Counted from the stretch's first letter, positions 44,946-55,690 are shown. The stretch: 64,000 bases of DNA from Mesorhabditis belari (GCA_958450365.1 CAUEEP010000864.1:124001-188000), one strand, 5' to 3'. The notes: a model not told the origin generated them from the letters alone. Made by a program: numbers and translations.

Positions 44946-45635
44946 GCATGCGCGAGTTGTTCATAATTTCGACGATTTTATAAAGATGTTGAGGATTTTG
45001 AGACATGAGACAAATGAGAAGAGTAGTCCAACTCAGACTCTCTACTCGCCCCTAGACAAATATCTAGGGAAGGGTAGGCACTTATCTCACTTTGACCTTA
45101 ATTTTCTCCATAATTTTATTCGTAAGTCGATAAAACAAATTACACATTTCTTTACTGAAATTTAACGTAAATTCCAATGTTGGAAGCAGAAGTCAATTAA
45201 ACTCTTACAGCTTGAGTCATAGGATTTTAAATGGATTGACCCTTTGAGATAAGTAGGTGAACTTTGACCGAAAATTTCTCTATCTTTTTATATTACAGTT
45301 TACTAAGCAGGTTATAGTTTTCTATAAGCGAATTTCATTAGCTACAGTGGGTACTGTGGTGAGACAAGCTGCAGTCTAACAAGTTCGAAGTGGTCAATTT
45401 CAAAATTTGCAACTTCAAAGTATTAAGCTCCTGAACAATCATATAAAAATCAAGTACATTTTTATGAAATGGAAACTTTGATGCCGATAAAATTGAAACT
45501 TGAACTCAAATTTTTGCTTTCTCCTGTTTCTTTAAAGACTGACAAGAGGAATGGGCTTTGTAATTGTAAATTGAATGCTGTCGGCTGAATACTTAAACCG
45601 GTATACTGTAGTGAGCTAATGTTCTACAGTGAAAA
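44945..45635. other. No gene recognised
   Basis: Contains diverged similarity to left-arm 7,190-7,400 and otherwise nothing that I can support. Confidence 0.55.
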
Positions 45636-45800
45636 AAGGCTGAGAGGTGGTCCGGGGATCGATCGAGGGGAGAGGCTGCGACGCTCCTATCTGAATGTCT
45701 TCCCAGCTCCTTTTGCATTCATTCTCCGGTCTCATTTCCCCCTTCATTTCAGTTTTCTATTTATCTGAGATGGGCAAAAAGGGGGTCAATATATAGCCCT
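45636..45800 (+). repeat. Interspersed repeat GTGGTCCGGGG, copy 5
   Basis: Contains GTGGTCCGGGGATCGATCGA and CCTTTTGCATTCATTCTCC. Inverted relative to 33,010-33,198, which shares the extra flanks. Confidence 0.87.
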
Positions 45801-46136
45801 TGTGGGTGATTTTGCCCTAAAAATGAGTTTAAACGATCAAATGGGTTTATTTTTTGAAAATCTCTTAAGTAAGGGAAACGATTTGGGGAATATGTGCATC
45901 CGATGATATTCAGAATATTTAAATTGGCTAGTCCAACATTAAGATATTTGAGCTCAAAGTTGGGGTGCAAAAGGGGATGAGTATCGAATAGAATGCACTT
46001 TAAAAGAACACGTCATGCACAAGGGTCTTGTAGCTTCAAGTTTAGCAAATTTCGAAGTGTAATATCTTTTTTCCAGTCAGGCGCATTTTTCAGTTGTCAG
46101 AATTTCTATTTTTACATGCAAGAAAAACTTTAATAG

Positions 46137-47043
46137 ACAAAAATTTTAAAAAAACGAAAAACCTGCAACAAAGCTTGCGAATGCAAGGGTGCAATTAATT
46201 GCTGTGCCTCGGTATCATGAAAACTATTTTTCTTACTTTTCCTTTAGCATCATGTTGCACAAAGTTACAAAAGTGGAACAAAACCAAAGGCCATCCGGAA
46301 ACTCAACTCGGCAAACTCTAGTTGTGACGTAGTAGTTGAGTGTGGAGAGCATTGCAAATGTGATCCCATAACTTGTCGTCAACGAGTGCTGCAGGTTGTT
46401 GTTTATGTAAATTAGCAATCAAAAAAATTCAGGAAGGGAGACAGATACCGTTGGTGCTATTTTGGGAAGGAAGGAAAGGCTGGGGTCTTCGCACAATTTT
46501 CAAAATTCCAAAGAATGTTTTTGTCGGTGAATACGTCGGAGAGGTTTGAAAAGCGCGCACAGTTTAAATTTATCAAGTTCCTTCAGGTGATCACTTTTGC
46601 GGAAGCCAAACGCCGAAACAAACACACAAAATACCAATTCAGTCTTGCGACGGCAATCACAAAGCTCGACAACAAATTCCTGGTGATCGACGCCACAAGC
46701 CTCGGAAATGAAACCAGGTTCATAAATCATTCGTGCAATCCAAATTTGGTAGCGAAACTTGTGATCACGAATAAATATTCCGAACACGATTTTCGGATCG
46801 GTTTCTACTCCATGCGTGATATTGAGCCGGGTAAGCGAATAATTTTTTACTTGATAGAGATGATTTTTAGGCGAGGAACTCACCCTTAACTACTATCCTA
46901 CAAACGTTAAGCCAAAGAACTCAAAGAAAGGAAGGACCAAATGTTGGTGAGTGATGATTCCATTTTCTGGTTTACTGTTTTGAAAAATTTATAGGTGCGA
47001 TGAAAAGAAGTGTCGTGGTTGGCTCCCTGCAGCAAGCGAATAA
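46137..47043 (+). CDS. SET-domain histone lysine methyltransferase (SUV39/G9a-like), 5' end not resolved
   Basis: Six exons join in phase: 46,137-46,211; 46,248-46,394; 46,433-46,543; 46,587-46,830; 46,871-46,946; 46,995-47,043, giving 233 residues. The first two carry the Cys-rich pre-SET pattern (CNKACECKGAINCC, VECGEHCKCDPITCRQR). The SET core follows with KGWGLRT, FVGEYVGE, RFINHSCNPN (the SAM/lysine pocket) and GEELTLNYY. The post-SET zinc site is CWCDEKKCRGW. Pre-SET plus post-SET is typical of H3K9 methyltransferases acting on chromatin. YY replaces the usual DY after GEELTLN. Introns are 36-48 bp. The first listed exon opens at a weak acceptor (TTAATAG) and has no ATG, so an N-terminus upstream of 46,137 is missing from this model. 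An AATAAA lies near 47,131. Confidence 0.9.
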
Positions 47044-47117
47044 GACGATTAGCCCCGAATCGCAAGCACCTCATTGACATGTTAATTTATATTTTATGGG
47101 TTTATTGGGATAGTGTT

Positions 47118-47223
47118 TTAACCTTTTTCGAATAAAGATTTCGGCATCAAAATGAGCAAAACGCCGAGTACGATGGTGTCCCATTTTTTCGTTCTTTCGG
47201 TATTGCCAAACTCTTGGTCTTGC
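47118..47223 (-). CDS. Unrecognised terminal exon, minus-strand version
   Basis: After CTTTTGCAG, the frame reads QDQEFGNTERTKKWDTI then VLGVLLILMPKSLFEKG and a stop. The first eight or nine residues and the intron are shared with the inverted plus-strand exon at 47,612-47,732, but the 3' halves differ. The hydrophobic stretch suggests a membrane anchor. It overlaps the 3' flank of the SET gene. Confidence 0.35.
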
Positions 47224-47638
47224 CTGCAAAAGATTGAAATTTAAAATGAACAAGGTACTACGCCTGTTGGGGGGGCACTTTTTTCCTCAAATCCACTCTT
47301 TCTGGAGTATTTTTCTTACAGCCTGCAGTGTTCACACCAAGACGCAAAGACGGCAGTTCTCATTTCACCAATCCAATAGATCTGTGTACTCGATGAGTAG
47401 GAATTTTTGCGGAAAAACGTTCTCTAAAACAAACGCAGGATCATGCACCTTAGAGCCCCGAAATTTGGCTTGAAACGCCGTTTCCCCCGCTCTCGTCCTG
47501 TTTTTCGGGATCTAGGCATAAAAATACTCCAGAAAGAGTGGATTTGAGGAAAAAAGTGCCCCCCCCAACAGGCGTAGTACCTTGTTCATTTTAAATTTCA
47601 ATCTTTTGCAGGCAAGACCAAGAGTTTGGCAATACCGA
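47197..47638. repeat. Inverted repeat, arms of about 118 bp around a 205-bp centre
   Basis: 47,197-47,314 and 47,520-47,638 are near-perfect reverse complements (e.g. GGTACTACGCCTGTTGGGGG). Each arm covers an intron end and the first bases of an exon. The centre contains ATCCAATAGATCTGTGTACT, also found at 55,288-55,310. Confidence 0.9.
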
Positions 47639-47732
47639 GTACATGAAACTGGACTTCCCATCAGTCTGCTATGTCACCGAAGCTGGCTCGATCGTTATAA
47701 TCATCGTTTTCATTTTTTTATTCTGTCATTGA
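47612..47732 (+). CDS. Unrecognised terminal exon with C-terminal membrane segment
   Basis: After ATCTTTTGCAG, the frame reads QDQEFGNTEYMKLDFPSV, CYVTEAGS, then IVIIIVFIFLFCH and a stop, i.e. a short ectodomain tail and a single TM helix at the C-terminus. The upstream exons were not found; they may be beyond the inverted repeat or lost. No family recognised. Confidence 0.4.
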
Positions 47733-47739
47733 TTTATTA

Positions 47740-48300
47740 CTTTGGTTTTGTGAAAAATTTATTGAAATGACAAAAAAACGAACAATTATATAAAGGAGCA
47801 AATAAATATTGGTCAGCTAGTTACAAGTTACTGTACAACAGTACAATGTGAGCACTATGTATTTGTATCTCTTACTCATTATTTTTTTATTAGCTAGGGA
47901 TATTAGCCAGGAATCAAATCGCATCGTTTCAATTTTACTTTTTTTTCCTTTTTGCCTCTTGAAATGGCTCAAAATAAGCGCTTTTTAAAACACGTGAGAA
48001 TCATTTTGTAAAAAAAGATAGGGTTTTTCAATAGAAAAAATCGTTTGTGTTATGGTCGATTTACTGTTTCTAATTCACCGTTTGCTATAGATGCATGTAT
48101 CAAAATAGAACAGAAAATAACGGACAAAAATAGAAGATCACATCATAAAAGTCGGGAAAACTTAATTCAGCAAGCTGAAAACAAAAAAGAAACGATTGTG
48201 ATGAAATAAAAATAGAAAATTGTGTGAAATTTCATTATGTGTTACCATAAAAAGCCACTATTTAAGGATCCGAGCAATACGTTTCATCTAAAATCGTGTG
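47740..48300. other. No gene recognised; presumed 5' flank of the next gene
   Basis: AT-rich sequence with no supported feature, ending about 15 bp upstream of the signal-peptide ATG at 48,314. Confidence 0.5.
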
Positions 48301-48313
48301 ATTTGCCAAAAAA

Positions 48314-51273
48314 ATGCTCCTCACCGTGAACATTTTCCTACTTTTGCTCGCAATTTCTACGCAATCGGAAGTGACTTTTCAAGTGCGTTTCCTTAAGTTG
48401 CTTAAATTTTGAGATTTCCAGGTCGATTTGGTACCAATTTGTGCGAATGGCGCATATCCACCAAGTCCAGTAAGATAATCTTTGAGAAGAAAAATTGGAA
48501 GTTTGGGGTTTGGCTCTTTGGACCCTAGAGCAGAACAGTCATTCTAGAGCCGATTTTCCAGGCCAGCTCAAAGCCAAGTCAAATATTTTTGCTCAAATTC
48601 CTATAAATTCCAGACAAAACTTGGCCCAAAGTCACGGTTTTAGACAAAATTCTGTTCAAAGAAAGATCCAGATCCAAATAAGGCTAAATAAGAGCCACAG
48701 GCCAAGGCCAATTGAAAGCAATTGGTTTTGCGCTTGGCTTGGCTAGCCATGGCTTTTATCCAAATAAGGCTAAATATTGAGCCACAGGCCAAGGCCAATT
48801 GAAGCAATTGGCTTTGCGCTTGGCTTGGCTAGCCATGGCTTTTAGCTTTTTGAAACAGCTCTGGTCCAGAGAAAATTCCAGTTCAAAGAAAGATCCAGTT
48901 CAAAGCAGAATCGATTGCTCATTTTACTCTCTAAAGCTTTAAACTTTTCATTTTCAGCCATACGTGTCTCTGCTCGAAGCTGATAATATAAGGGATGACC
49001 TTGAATACTCGACTTTCTGCCGTAGTGAGTCTTTCGAAACATTTTCTGCTTACAGATATTATTAAGTTGGAAAGAAAGTTCTCGGTAAAAGTTTTTTAAA
49101 CCGAGCGGTTAAACATCAAAATAAAATCAAAACAAAAGAAAGGAATCGAAACCGATCCAAAGATTGATAGCTTGTTTTGGAAATAAGACTCTTATCCACG
49201 ACACCAGTAGCTCATATTTCGAGACGGTGAACGAAGCCTTATATGGAACTGGCACGGCGAAAGAAGCCTTATATAGGGACTGATTTTTGACATTTAACCC
49301 CCTTTTTTGCCCTATTGATCTCAAACTTGTTTGCCAGATTCCTCGTGTTTCCGAATCATTTTGCAAAAACGATTAGCAGCATCGGAATTAGTGTAAAATT
49401 CTGCTTAGGTTGAGTTCGTAGAATAAGTTTACACGGTGATTTCTCAAAAACCAAGCCATGAATTCTTCCCAGATTTTTTCATAAACTTGACTATATTCCA
49501 AAAAGTTTTTGACAAAAAAATCAGCGTGATCTTCAGGTAGAAAAGTGAGAGATTTCTTCGGCCGAAGTACTTGGTCACTTTTTGAGTGATCAGCTTCTAG
49601 ACAAGTTTTAATGGGTTAATGGATAGGCAATGGAACCTAAAATCAAGTACTTAAAATCTTAAAAACTTTCTGCGGTTGTGAATCTTTTAAAAGAATTTCT
49701 GCTTACAGATATTAGCTTGGCCGAAAATTCTTTGGACACTTTGTCATAAATCTGTTTTTTAAATGAAAAGCCAATGAATTGATTAATAGTTTGCTTCAAA
49801 TAGAAGATCTTTATTATACACTTTTCTATCTTTTCACGTCAATCTGGGCGCGCTTCCAAGAAAATCGGAACGCAAAAACTTGTTTTTGCTTTAAATTCGA
49901 TAAAAAGTTATATAAAAGAATTGGTTTAATCAATTCTTCTGAAAATTGGTTATACACCTAACTTTTTCTATTCAAAATTTGTTTATAAATGAAAAGTTCG
50001 CCAATTTGCCTACGGTTTGCTTTAAATAAAACCATAAATAGAAAATATTATACACTTTTCTATCTTTTTTTATGCCAATCTGGGCCCATTTCTAAGAGAA
50101 TCCGAGCGCAAAAACTCGTTTTTGCTAAAATTTGATAAAAGTGATATAAATTGGCTAAAAATAGGAATTGGCTGAACAGATTGTTCTGAAAATTTGGCTA
50201 TAAATCTAACTTTTTGCGCTCTTTTTTTTCTATTGGCATCAAAATAGATTTCTTTGGACGAAAGTGTCTGAATCGCGCTATCGAGTCCTCGCTCTGGCCA
50301 AGTTCACACCTCAGAACAAAAAAAACCAGAAACAAAACATTTCTTAAGATTTCAACAATATTTTATAGAAAAATATCAAGCCTTTCTTATGGAGCAAATC
50401 GTGAAGTAAAAAGTGAATTGTTTCTTTCTAAATAGCTTTTTAAATGGTGTCTAAAGACTTGTCGGCCAACTTAATACAATAAAGTCTGCAAAAAATGAAG
50501 TACTGTCTCGAGAATATCAAAACGTTTCAGCGAGTTGCACTCTACTAACTCATGACGATTCCGACTGGAGCCCAAGCATGGAATTCTATCTCAGGGTCAA
50601 CTACACATGCGGAGAATCGGTAAATGAGTTGAAAATTTTGGATCTATTTAAATTTGAGTTTAGAAATCCTAGTAATCGGCACAATCAGCAGAAAAAACAA
50701 ATTTTATTTTCTTCTTTTAGGGAGAGCAAAGAGCGTGTTACTATTTTGTTTCGACTCCAAATGATCGCTCTTTCTACAGCAAAGTGAAACTGAGTTTGGG
50801 AGATCCGCTTGACCAGCAGTCTTCGAGCAATGTGTAAGTTCTGTTTTGGATTCTCAACCCAGACAGAAAAGCACTTGGATCAGATCAGATCTTATTAAAT
50901 TCGGATCAAAAAGGACTCGGATCGGAATTGAATTGAATTGAAAGATGAATAAGACCGGATGAAATCCGAATTGAATAACTTCTGCTTTGTTCTGATTCAA
51001 TTCATCTTATTTATAAACGTTTCTGGTGAAAATTTACATTTGATTGCTTGAGATTACGTGGAAAAATCCACAGCAACAAATGATTATTTGAAATTTTGCT
51101 AAAGAAATCAAGTTGAAGGCTCCTCATTGTTAGATAAAGAAAAACTGTCTACCACCCAGATTTTGGTACTCTATCAAATCTTTTTTCTTTTCAAAACCTT
51201 TTCTTTCAGCCAATTCGACACGGTCGATAAATGTGAACATTCGAACGGACGACGACGCATGAAGAAGCTTTAA
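48314..51273 (+). CDS. Secreted transthyretin-like family protein
   Basis: Six exons join in phase: 48,314-48,382; 48,422-48,469; 48,958-49,024; 50,531-50,619; 50,721-50,833; 51,210-51,273, giving 149 residues. MLLTVNIFLLLLAISTQS is a clear signal peptide. The body (VSLLEADNIRDDLEYSTF, LTHDDSDWSPSMEFYLRVNY, TCGESGEQRACYYF) follows the nematode TTL (DUF290) layout: a first strand with Cys, the LxExDxxxDDL segment, then a YLxVxxxC strand and a paired Cys. Such proteins are secreted beta-sandwiches; a few bind phosphatidylserine or act at neurons, but most are uncharacterised. The C-terminus is basic (GRRRMKKL). Intron 3 (1.5 kb) contains a tandem duplication and the source of spacer block 10,314-10,407. 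The last exon is duplicated at 11,036-11,099. Confidence 0.72.
48665..48845 (+). repeat. Tandem duplication of a 90-bp unit in TTL intron 2
   Basis: CCAAATAAGGCTAAATA through TTGGCTAGCCATGGCTTTTA occurs twice in a row, with small changes. Confidence 0.85.
49745..50205 (+). repeat. Tandem duplication of about 230 bp in TTL intron 3
   Basis: Two diverged units share TACACTTTTCTATCTTTT, CCAATCTGGGC and CGCAAAAACT.GTTTTTGCT. Confidence 0.75.
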
Positions 51274-51593
51274 TTTTTTCTAATAAATTTATTGCACTGA
51301 GGTTAATATCACAGACAACTTTTTATAACAATAGACGTAATTTCCGTAATTACGTACCGGATACTGGGGTGGTGAATTGAAAACTGCCGGACTTTGAAGT
51401 AGAATTTATTCAATAATATAATATAATTTAAATAATTAAGGTATAATTTAAATCTAAAAAGAATATCTAGCCTAAATATCTAATGTCTATGCTTTATATT
51501 CAAGACTTTATGACTAAAAATCTCTTCAGAAAACTGCTTTAAAGCTGCTTTATTATTATCGATAAATTCTTAATAACATCTGTGAAAGATTAC

Positions 51594-51678
51594 CTTCGAT
51601 CTACTGGAGTACACTTGGCCCCATTGTGACAATTGCAAATGGGCATGCACTCTCGCCCGTAACGGCCTGCGGGGAAAA
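51594..51678 (-). CDS. EGF-like exon (CED-1/MEGF type)
   Basis: An 85-bp minus-strand exon encoding FPAGRYGRECMPICNCHNG and AKCTPVDRR between canonical splice sites. The spacing C-x3-C-x-C-x4-C fits the multi-EGF repeats of CED-1/MEGF/Nimrod proteins, which act as engulfment or adhesion receptors. The first Cys of the repeat is Phe. Neighbouring exons that would complete the domain were not found downstream, so this may be a gene fragment. It converges with the TTL gene. Confidence 0.5.
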
Positions 51679-51985
51679 CTAAAGAGAAATTGTTGAATTA
51701 TGACAATAACAGATTTTCAAAAAGCACCCAAGTCAAGTCGTTTCGTTCCTGTTTGTTTTCATAGCAAGCATAAGCAATCTTCTAACTCTTGTAGGCTGAT
51801 TTAAATTAAACCAGACGCAGACCAGGATATCAGAAGCGTTCTTAATAAATTCTTGATTCTTATATACTAGTAAATCTCGTCACAAAGGCTCTCCCGGAAA
51901 CAAACTGTAAGCAGCTAGCTGGTAGTGGTAGACATAAAGATAGATAAAGGATATGATTTGTTTGTTAAATCATATTTCTTCTCAC

Positions 51986-52112
51986 CTGATCGCGTTGATG
52001 TATCATTGCTAGACCGAGATGTTGTGGTTCCATTCTTTGTGTTCGCTCGTTAATTTCTCTTCTTGGACCAATTTCATTGAATCTTGACCTTAATAGCGTA
52101 AGCTTGGTCAAT
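51986..52112 (-). CDS. Unrecognised exon next to EGF exon
   Basis: Same as 11,801-11,927. Bounded by TTTTGTCAG and GTGAGA. Encodes a charged segment (RFNEIGPRREINERTQRM). It lies upstream of the EGF exon on the same strand, but a phase link was not proven. Confidence 0.4.
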
Positions 52113-52184
52113 CTGACAAAATTCGACTAACGTTTAAAAATACTTTGAATTTTTAATTCAATTTTAGATCAATTCAATTAAGGA

Positions 52185-52480
52185 CTCAAAGAAGAAATGG
52201 GAATATTCCTTGCGTGCAAGGAATGTTCCCATTCATCCTTTGATTTCTTAAGGATGAATGGGAACATTCCTGGCACGAATGGAAAATTGAATGGAAAATG
52301 GGAAATTGAGCAATTTTGAAAAATAGGTAAAGAGAGCAGATTTTGAAAGTGACAAATGAAGAGAATGAATGATCTTTTCTTTGATATCGCTACCGATTGA
52401 TACATTATTTGACATCTGCTTGCCCAGGGGGAGGAGACGAGGCTATTTCTGCCAAAGGCTCTGCCAATAGTTCACAATAA
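52185..52480 (-). other. Repeat with hairpin and short Ala/Glu-rich frame, copy at 52 kb
   Basis: GGGAATATTCCTTGCGTGCA and the inverted ATGAATGGGAACATTCC region make a local palindrome around GATTTCTTAAGGATGAA. Beyond it the minus frame reads ELLAEPLAEIASSPPPGQAD. The same block is at 12,000-12,300 and, inverted, at 61,350-61,605. Confidence 0.6.
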
Positions 52481-52669
52481 TTGAATGGAAATTGGAAATT
52501 GAGCAATTTTGAATTATTGATTGGGTTTGTTGGCAGAAAAAATACGTGCGACCAAATGTTGACCTCGTCAAGCATACGGCGATTACATTAAGATTACATT
52601 AAGAAAAGACGCTTCCGAGTAAGGCCCTTCAGTAAATCATGTATTTCTATATCTTTCTATCTTTCTATC

Positions 52670-52915
52670 TTTAGTTGTTCACTGTGAACCACAAAGGCGC
52701 CTGGTTGTCAACTGTGAACTAATGGCGCATAGGTGTCCACTGTGAACAATAATAACGCCTAGATGTCAACTGTGAAAAGCAAAGGCGCCTAGTTGTCAAC
52801 TATGAGCAAGCAAGCAAGATGAACGACAATCGCCCCTAGAAGTCAACTGTGAACAAATGGCGCCCAGTCCCTGTAAACAACAATTTCGCCAAGATTTCAA
52901 CTGTGAACAAGACTC
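52670..52915 (+). repeat. Spaced repeat GTCAACTGTGAAC, 52 kb copy
   Basis: Copy of 12,480-12,730, with CACAAAGGCGCC where the spacer copy has CACTAGGCGCC. Confidence 0.8.
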
Positions 52916-53489
52916 GCCCTATTTTCCATATCTTTCTAATCGAATTTCGAATAGAAAGATATGGAAGGATTTTAATTCGATTTTCTATCTTTCTACCTTT
53001 CCATCCCTTTCCAATCGATTCCGTATCTTTCTAAGTGTCGAAAAATTGCTTGTTGTTTTATCTTAAAACTCCAGCTTTCCATAAATCCGACCGCTTTTAA
53101 AAAGCCCCTTTAAAGCTCCTTTATAGTCCCTATTTAGCTCCTGTAAAGCTTCTCTAAAGCTCCTATAAATCTACTTCAAAGCTCCTTTCTAGAGCCTCCT
53201 AGTTAGAACTGTGAACAAAAAGCGCGGCTAAAACTTTTAAAATGCAAGACACGAGTACTCCAGGCTTAGCATGAATAACTATGCAAAAAGATCGCGATCT
53301 TATGCTACTTTTTCTGAACCTTAGAAAATTTGAGATAATTCTCATTATTTTGATCCATTTCTCCAGATCTCATAACTAATTATGAACACAAGTTTTTTGA
53401 ATGTAAATAGCGCAGAGCTTTTACCTGAAAGAGCCTGCAAAACCGGAGACCTAAAACCGGAGATCTTTAGGATTTAATGTAAACTGGGA

Positions 53490-53775
53490 GTGTTGCGTGT
53501 CTAGCTGATCCTAATGGTGGATACTACGACTTTCTGCAACCGAAAAATCAGAATATCTTTTCGGTGCTATGCACAAGCATTGTGTCTTTTGTTATAAACT
53601 GAATTGAAAGGTTTTCTGGACAAAAGATAAAACTGCAATCAAATTTTGGGTGCCCAGTGCTCAACTCATTCTTCACGCACATCAAGAACATCACTGTAGA
53701 TTGGTCTCTGGACCAACAATTGGTCCAATATTTGGCTTATCAAGAGAATCGCCAAGAAGGGTAATTATAAATATA
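53490..53775 (+). CDS. Candidate small gene, two exons, unrecognised
   Basis: After GTGTCTAG the frame reads ADPNGGYYDFLQPKNQN and IFSVLCTSIVSFVIN. Further on, a second frame reads CPVLNSFFTHIKNITVD and WSLDQQLVQYLAYQENRQ to a stop near 53,763. Both look protein-like. The join between them is not resolved and no family is recognised. Confidence 0.3.
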
Positions 53776-53976
53776 CAAATTGAACTCAGTGAAGTAATCA
53801 ATCAATTATTAATCTTAAAAGCCCAAGGCTTGTTTCTTCAAAAAATTTAAGAAAATCCAATGAAGAATGAAGAAAGTTGATGACTCAAAAGCAGAAGATT
53901 GCAAAGGGAGCGTGACATTTTTTCATCGAATTCATTTTATTTGGCAGCGGCTTAGCAAATGACGGTTTTTGTCTCT

Positions 53977-54812
53977 TTATTGAGCCACTCGCAAAGTTTC
54001 GGAGTGATCGGAGTCGCCCTCGCTGAAAATGAAGGGAATTTTTAGGCCACTAGAAAATAACTGTATCCAAGGCTGGACGAGTCGCTCATGATTCCCACTT
54101 GGTACCAAAGCTGACCGAATTTTGCTACAAGCGGGCCACCGGAATCTCCCTAAAAGCAATGTTGAAAGCTCAAAGGATATTTGCCTTAGTCGTGGCTTTT
54201 CCGCGACCGCAGAAGGTGTCTTGTTCATCAAGACATTCGGCACGTAAAATGGCTTCTTGAACTTTGGCTTTTTCTCCTGAACTAAATATTAGATGCGAAT
54301 GAAAGAGTTTCTTAGGGTCAATGATTAACATCTCTAAAATTCTCCTTAATGCTTTGCATCGCTAGACAACTTTTGAATTTTACCGTCTCCCATTCCAAAA
54401 GCGAGCATCGGCTCTTTCAGTGTCAAGCCCCTGGCTTCGAGGCATACTCGCTTTCCAAGATCATCACTGGTGTCAATATCCGTTTCCAGCTAGATAACAT
54501 AAGGTTTTTCACTACTAATATCTAAGGTCCACCTCTAAGAGAGCGACGTCACCGTGATCCCAAACACGAGCAGTCTGGCTTTGAGCTTGTACCTGATTAC
54601 TTGTTTACTGGCTGAGACATTGTCATACCTCAAATTTATTGCCTGGCCTGAACCTGTAGCTCAAATAGTAATACCATCGGACATTTTTTCGGACGCAGCT
54701 TGCCGCCGTCAGAACCCATTTTGGGGCAATATAGGATCCGCCGCAATTGGTCTTCAGATTAGTTGTCGTACCGGATATTGGGGTGGTGAATTGAAAACTG
54801 CCGGACTTTGAA
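53977..54812 (-). CDS. Trypsin-like S1 protease homologue with His-to-Ser in the catalytic triad
   Basis: Exon 54,812-54,629 reads SFQFTTPISG, NCGGSYIAPKWVLTAASC: the His-box with Ser where TAAHC has the catalytic His. A 36-bp intron leads to 54,592-54,533, VQAQSQTARVWDHGDVALLE, containing the catalytic Asp. The exon from 54,489 gives DDLGKRVCLEARG and AFGMGDGK (GMG for GWG). A further exon near 54,270 gives SSGEKAKVQEAILRAECLDE QDTFCGRG, and the last GDSGGPLVAKFGQLWYQVGI with the catalytic Ser. Asp and Ser are present while His is not, so this is probably a non-proteolytic homologue unless expressed with another His. The end after GYSYFLVA is shorter than usual for S1 domains (no C-terminal helix seen). 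The 5' end with signal peptide is not found. Partial copies lie in both arms. Confidence 0.75.
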
Positions 54813-54849
54813 CTAGAATTTATTCAACCTAAAACCATGAATTCATTCG

Positions 54850-54945
54850 AAATAATTTCCATTCGGCTTCTGCCCATTTCACAGGCAGTTTGCGGATTCC
54901 TCTTGCGTAGTAGGATTTTGGCTTCTGTGTGAGAGAAGTGTGAGA
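54850..54945 (-). other. Possible mariner transposase C-terminal relic
   Basis: The minus frame reads KPKSYYARGIRKLPVKWAEAEW; mariner-type transposases end in a similar YxRGIxKLPxRWQ motif. Only about 30 residues match and no element ends are seen, so this is tentative. Confidence 0.3.
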
Positions 54946-54987
54946 CTCAGAAATGTAGGACTGGAGATGTCTGATGTCCAGTTTTCA

Positions 54988-55243
54988 CACTTTCTTCAAA
55001 AGAAACCCATTTTGGTGTCAATAGAAAAGTTGTAGTGAATCAAAAATTAGGCTTATTGCCAAATTTCCAAAAAGATACACTTAGTAGTTTCGTTTAAAAT
55101 GGAAGTTTTGTGAAAATTCGTAAATTTGGCATTTCTTGAAAACCAGTTTTTGAATCATTCTGAAAATCTGGATTTAAGCCTAATTTTTGATTCCCTACAC
55201 CTTTTCCATTGACACCAAAATGGGTTTCTTTTGAAGAAAGTGC
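54988..55243. repeat. Inverted repeat, arms of about 70 bp
   Basis: CACTTTCTTCAAAAGAAACC and AATCAAAAATTAGGCTT at 54,988-55,056 are reversed at 55,173-55,243 around a 115-bp centre. It is non-coding and could be a MITE. Confidence 0.8.
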
Positions 55244-55297
55244 TCAAATTGCCACATATGACAATAGCCGGCAGTTTTCATTTCACCCAATAGATCT

Positions 55298-55690
55298 GTG
55301 TACTCTATTAGTAGGAATTCGCGTGAATTGAATATTCGCGTGAATAAAGTATTATTATTATTAAACTTTCCAAAAAGTGTTGAAAAGTCACTGCTTTTCA
55401 ATAACAATAAAAGCTTTTCAAAATTGGACTTTCAATTGAATAGAGTCAAAAATCGAGTAAAACCAGATGACCCGTTCGGGTTTTTTCCAAATTCTTTCCG
55501 AAGTGAACACACGATTTTCAGCGGTTCAATGCAGCGGTTCATCTTGGCAACTAAATTACCGGTTTTTTGGGGTAAAAATTTCCACGATATCCACGATTTT
55601 CACGTTCTAACAAAAGTTCATTTCCTTTTGATGTCAAACGAATTATTTTGGTGCAGATGTGCCAGAAAGCTTGCGTTTAAGCTTTAAAGA
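55298..55690 (+). other. Open frame of 129 codons, unrecognised
   Basis: A long plus frame (MYSISRNSRELNIRVNKV ... FFPNSFRSEHTIFSGSMQRF) with no known motif and no splice support. It may be chance; listed because nothing else explains this stretch. Confidence 0.2.

Larger units (their letters stand above)
50997..53188 (+). repeat. 2.2-kb segment duplicated at 10,822-13,003
   Basis: Near-identical direct repeat. Small indels separate the copies, e.g. this copy has CTGAGGTTAATAT after ATTGCA at about 51,296. It starts inside the last TTL intron and ends in AAAGCTCCTTTCT. Confidence 0.93.
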
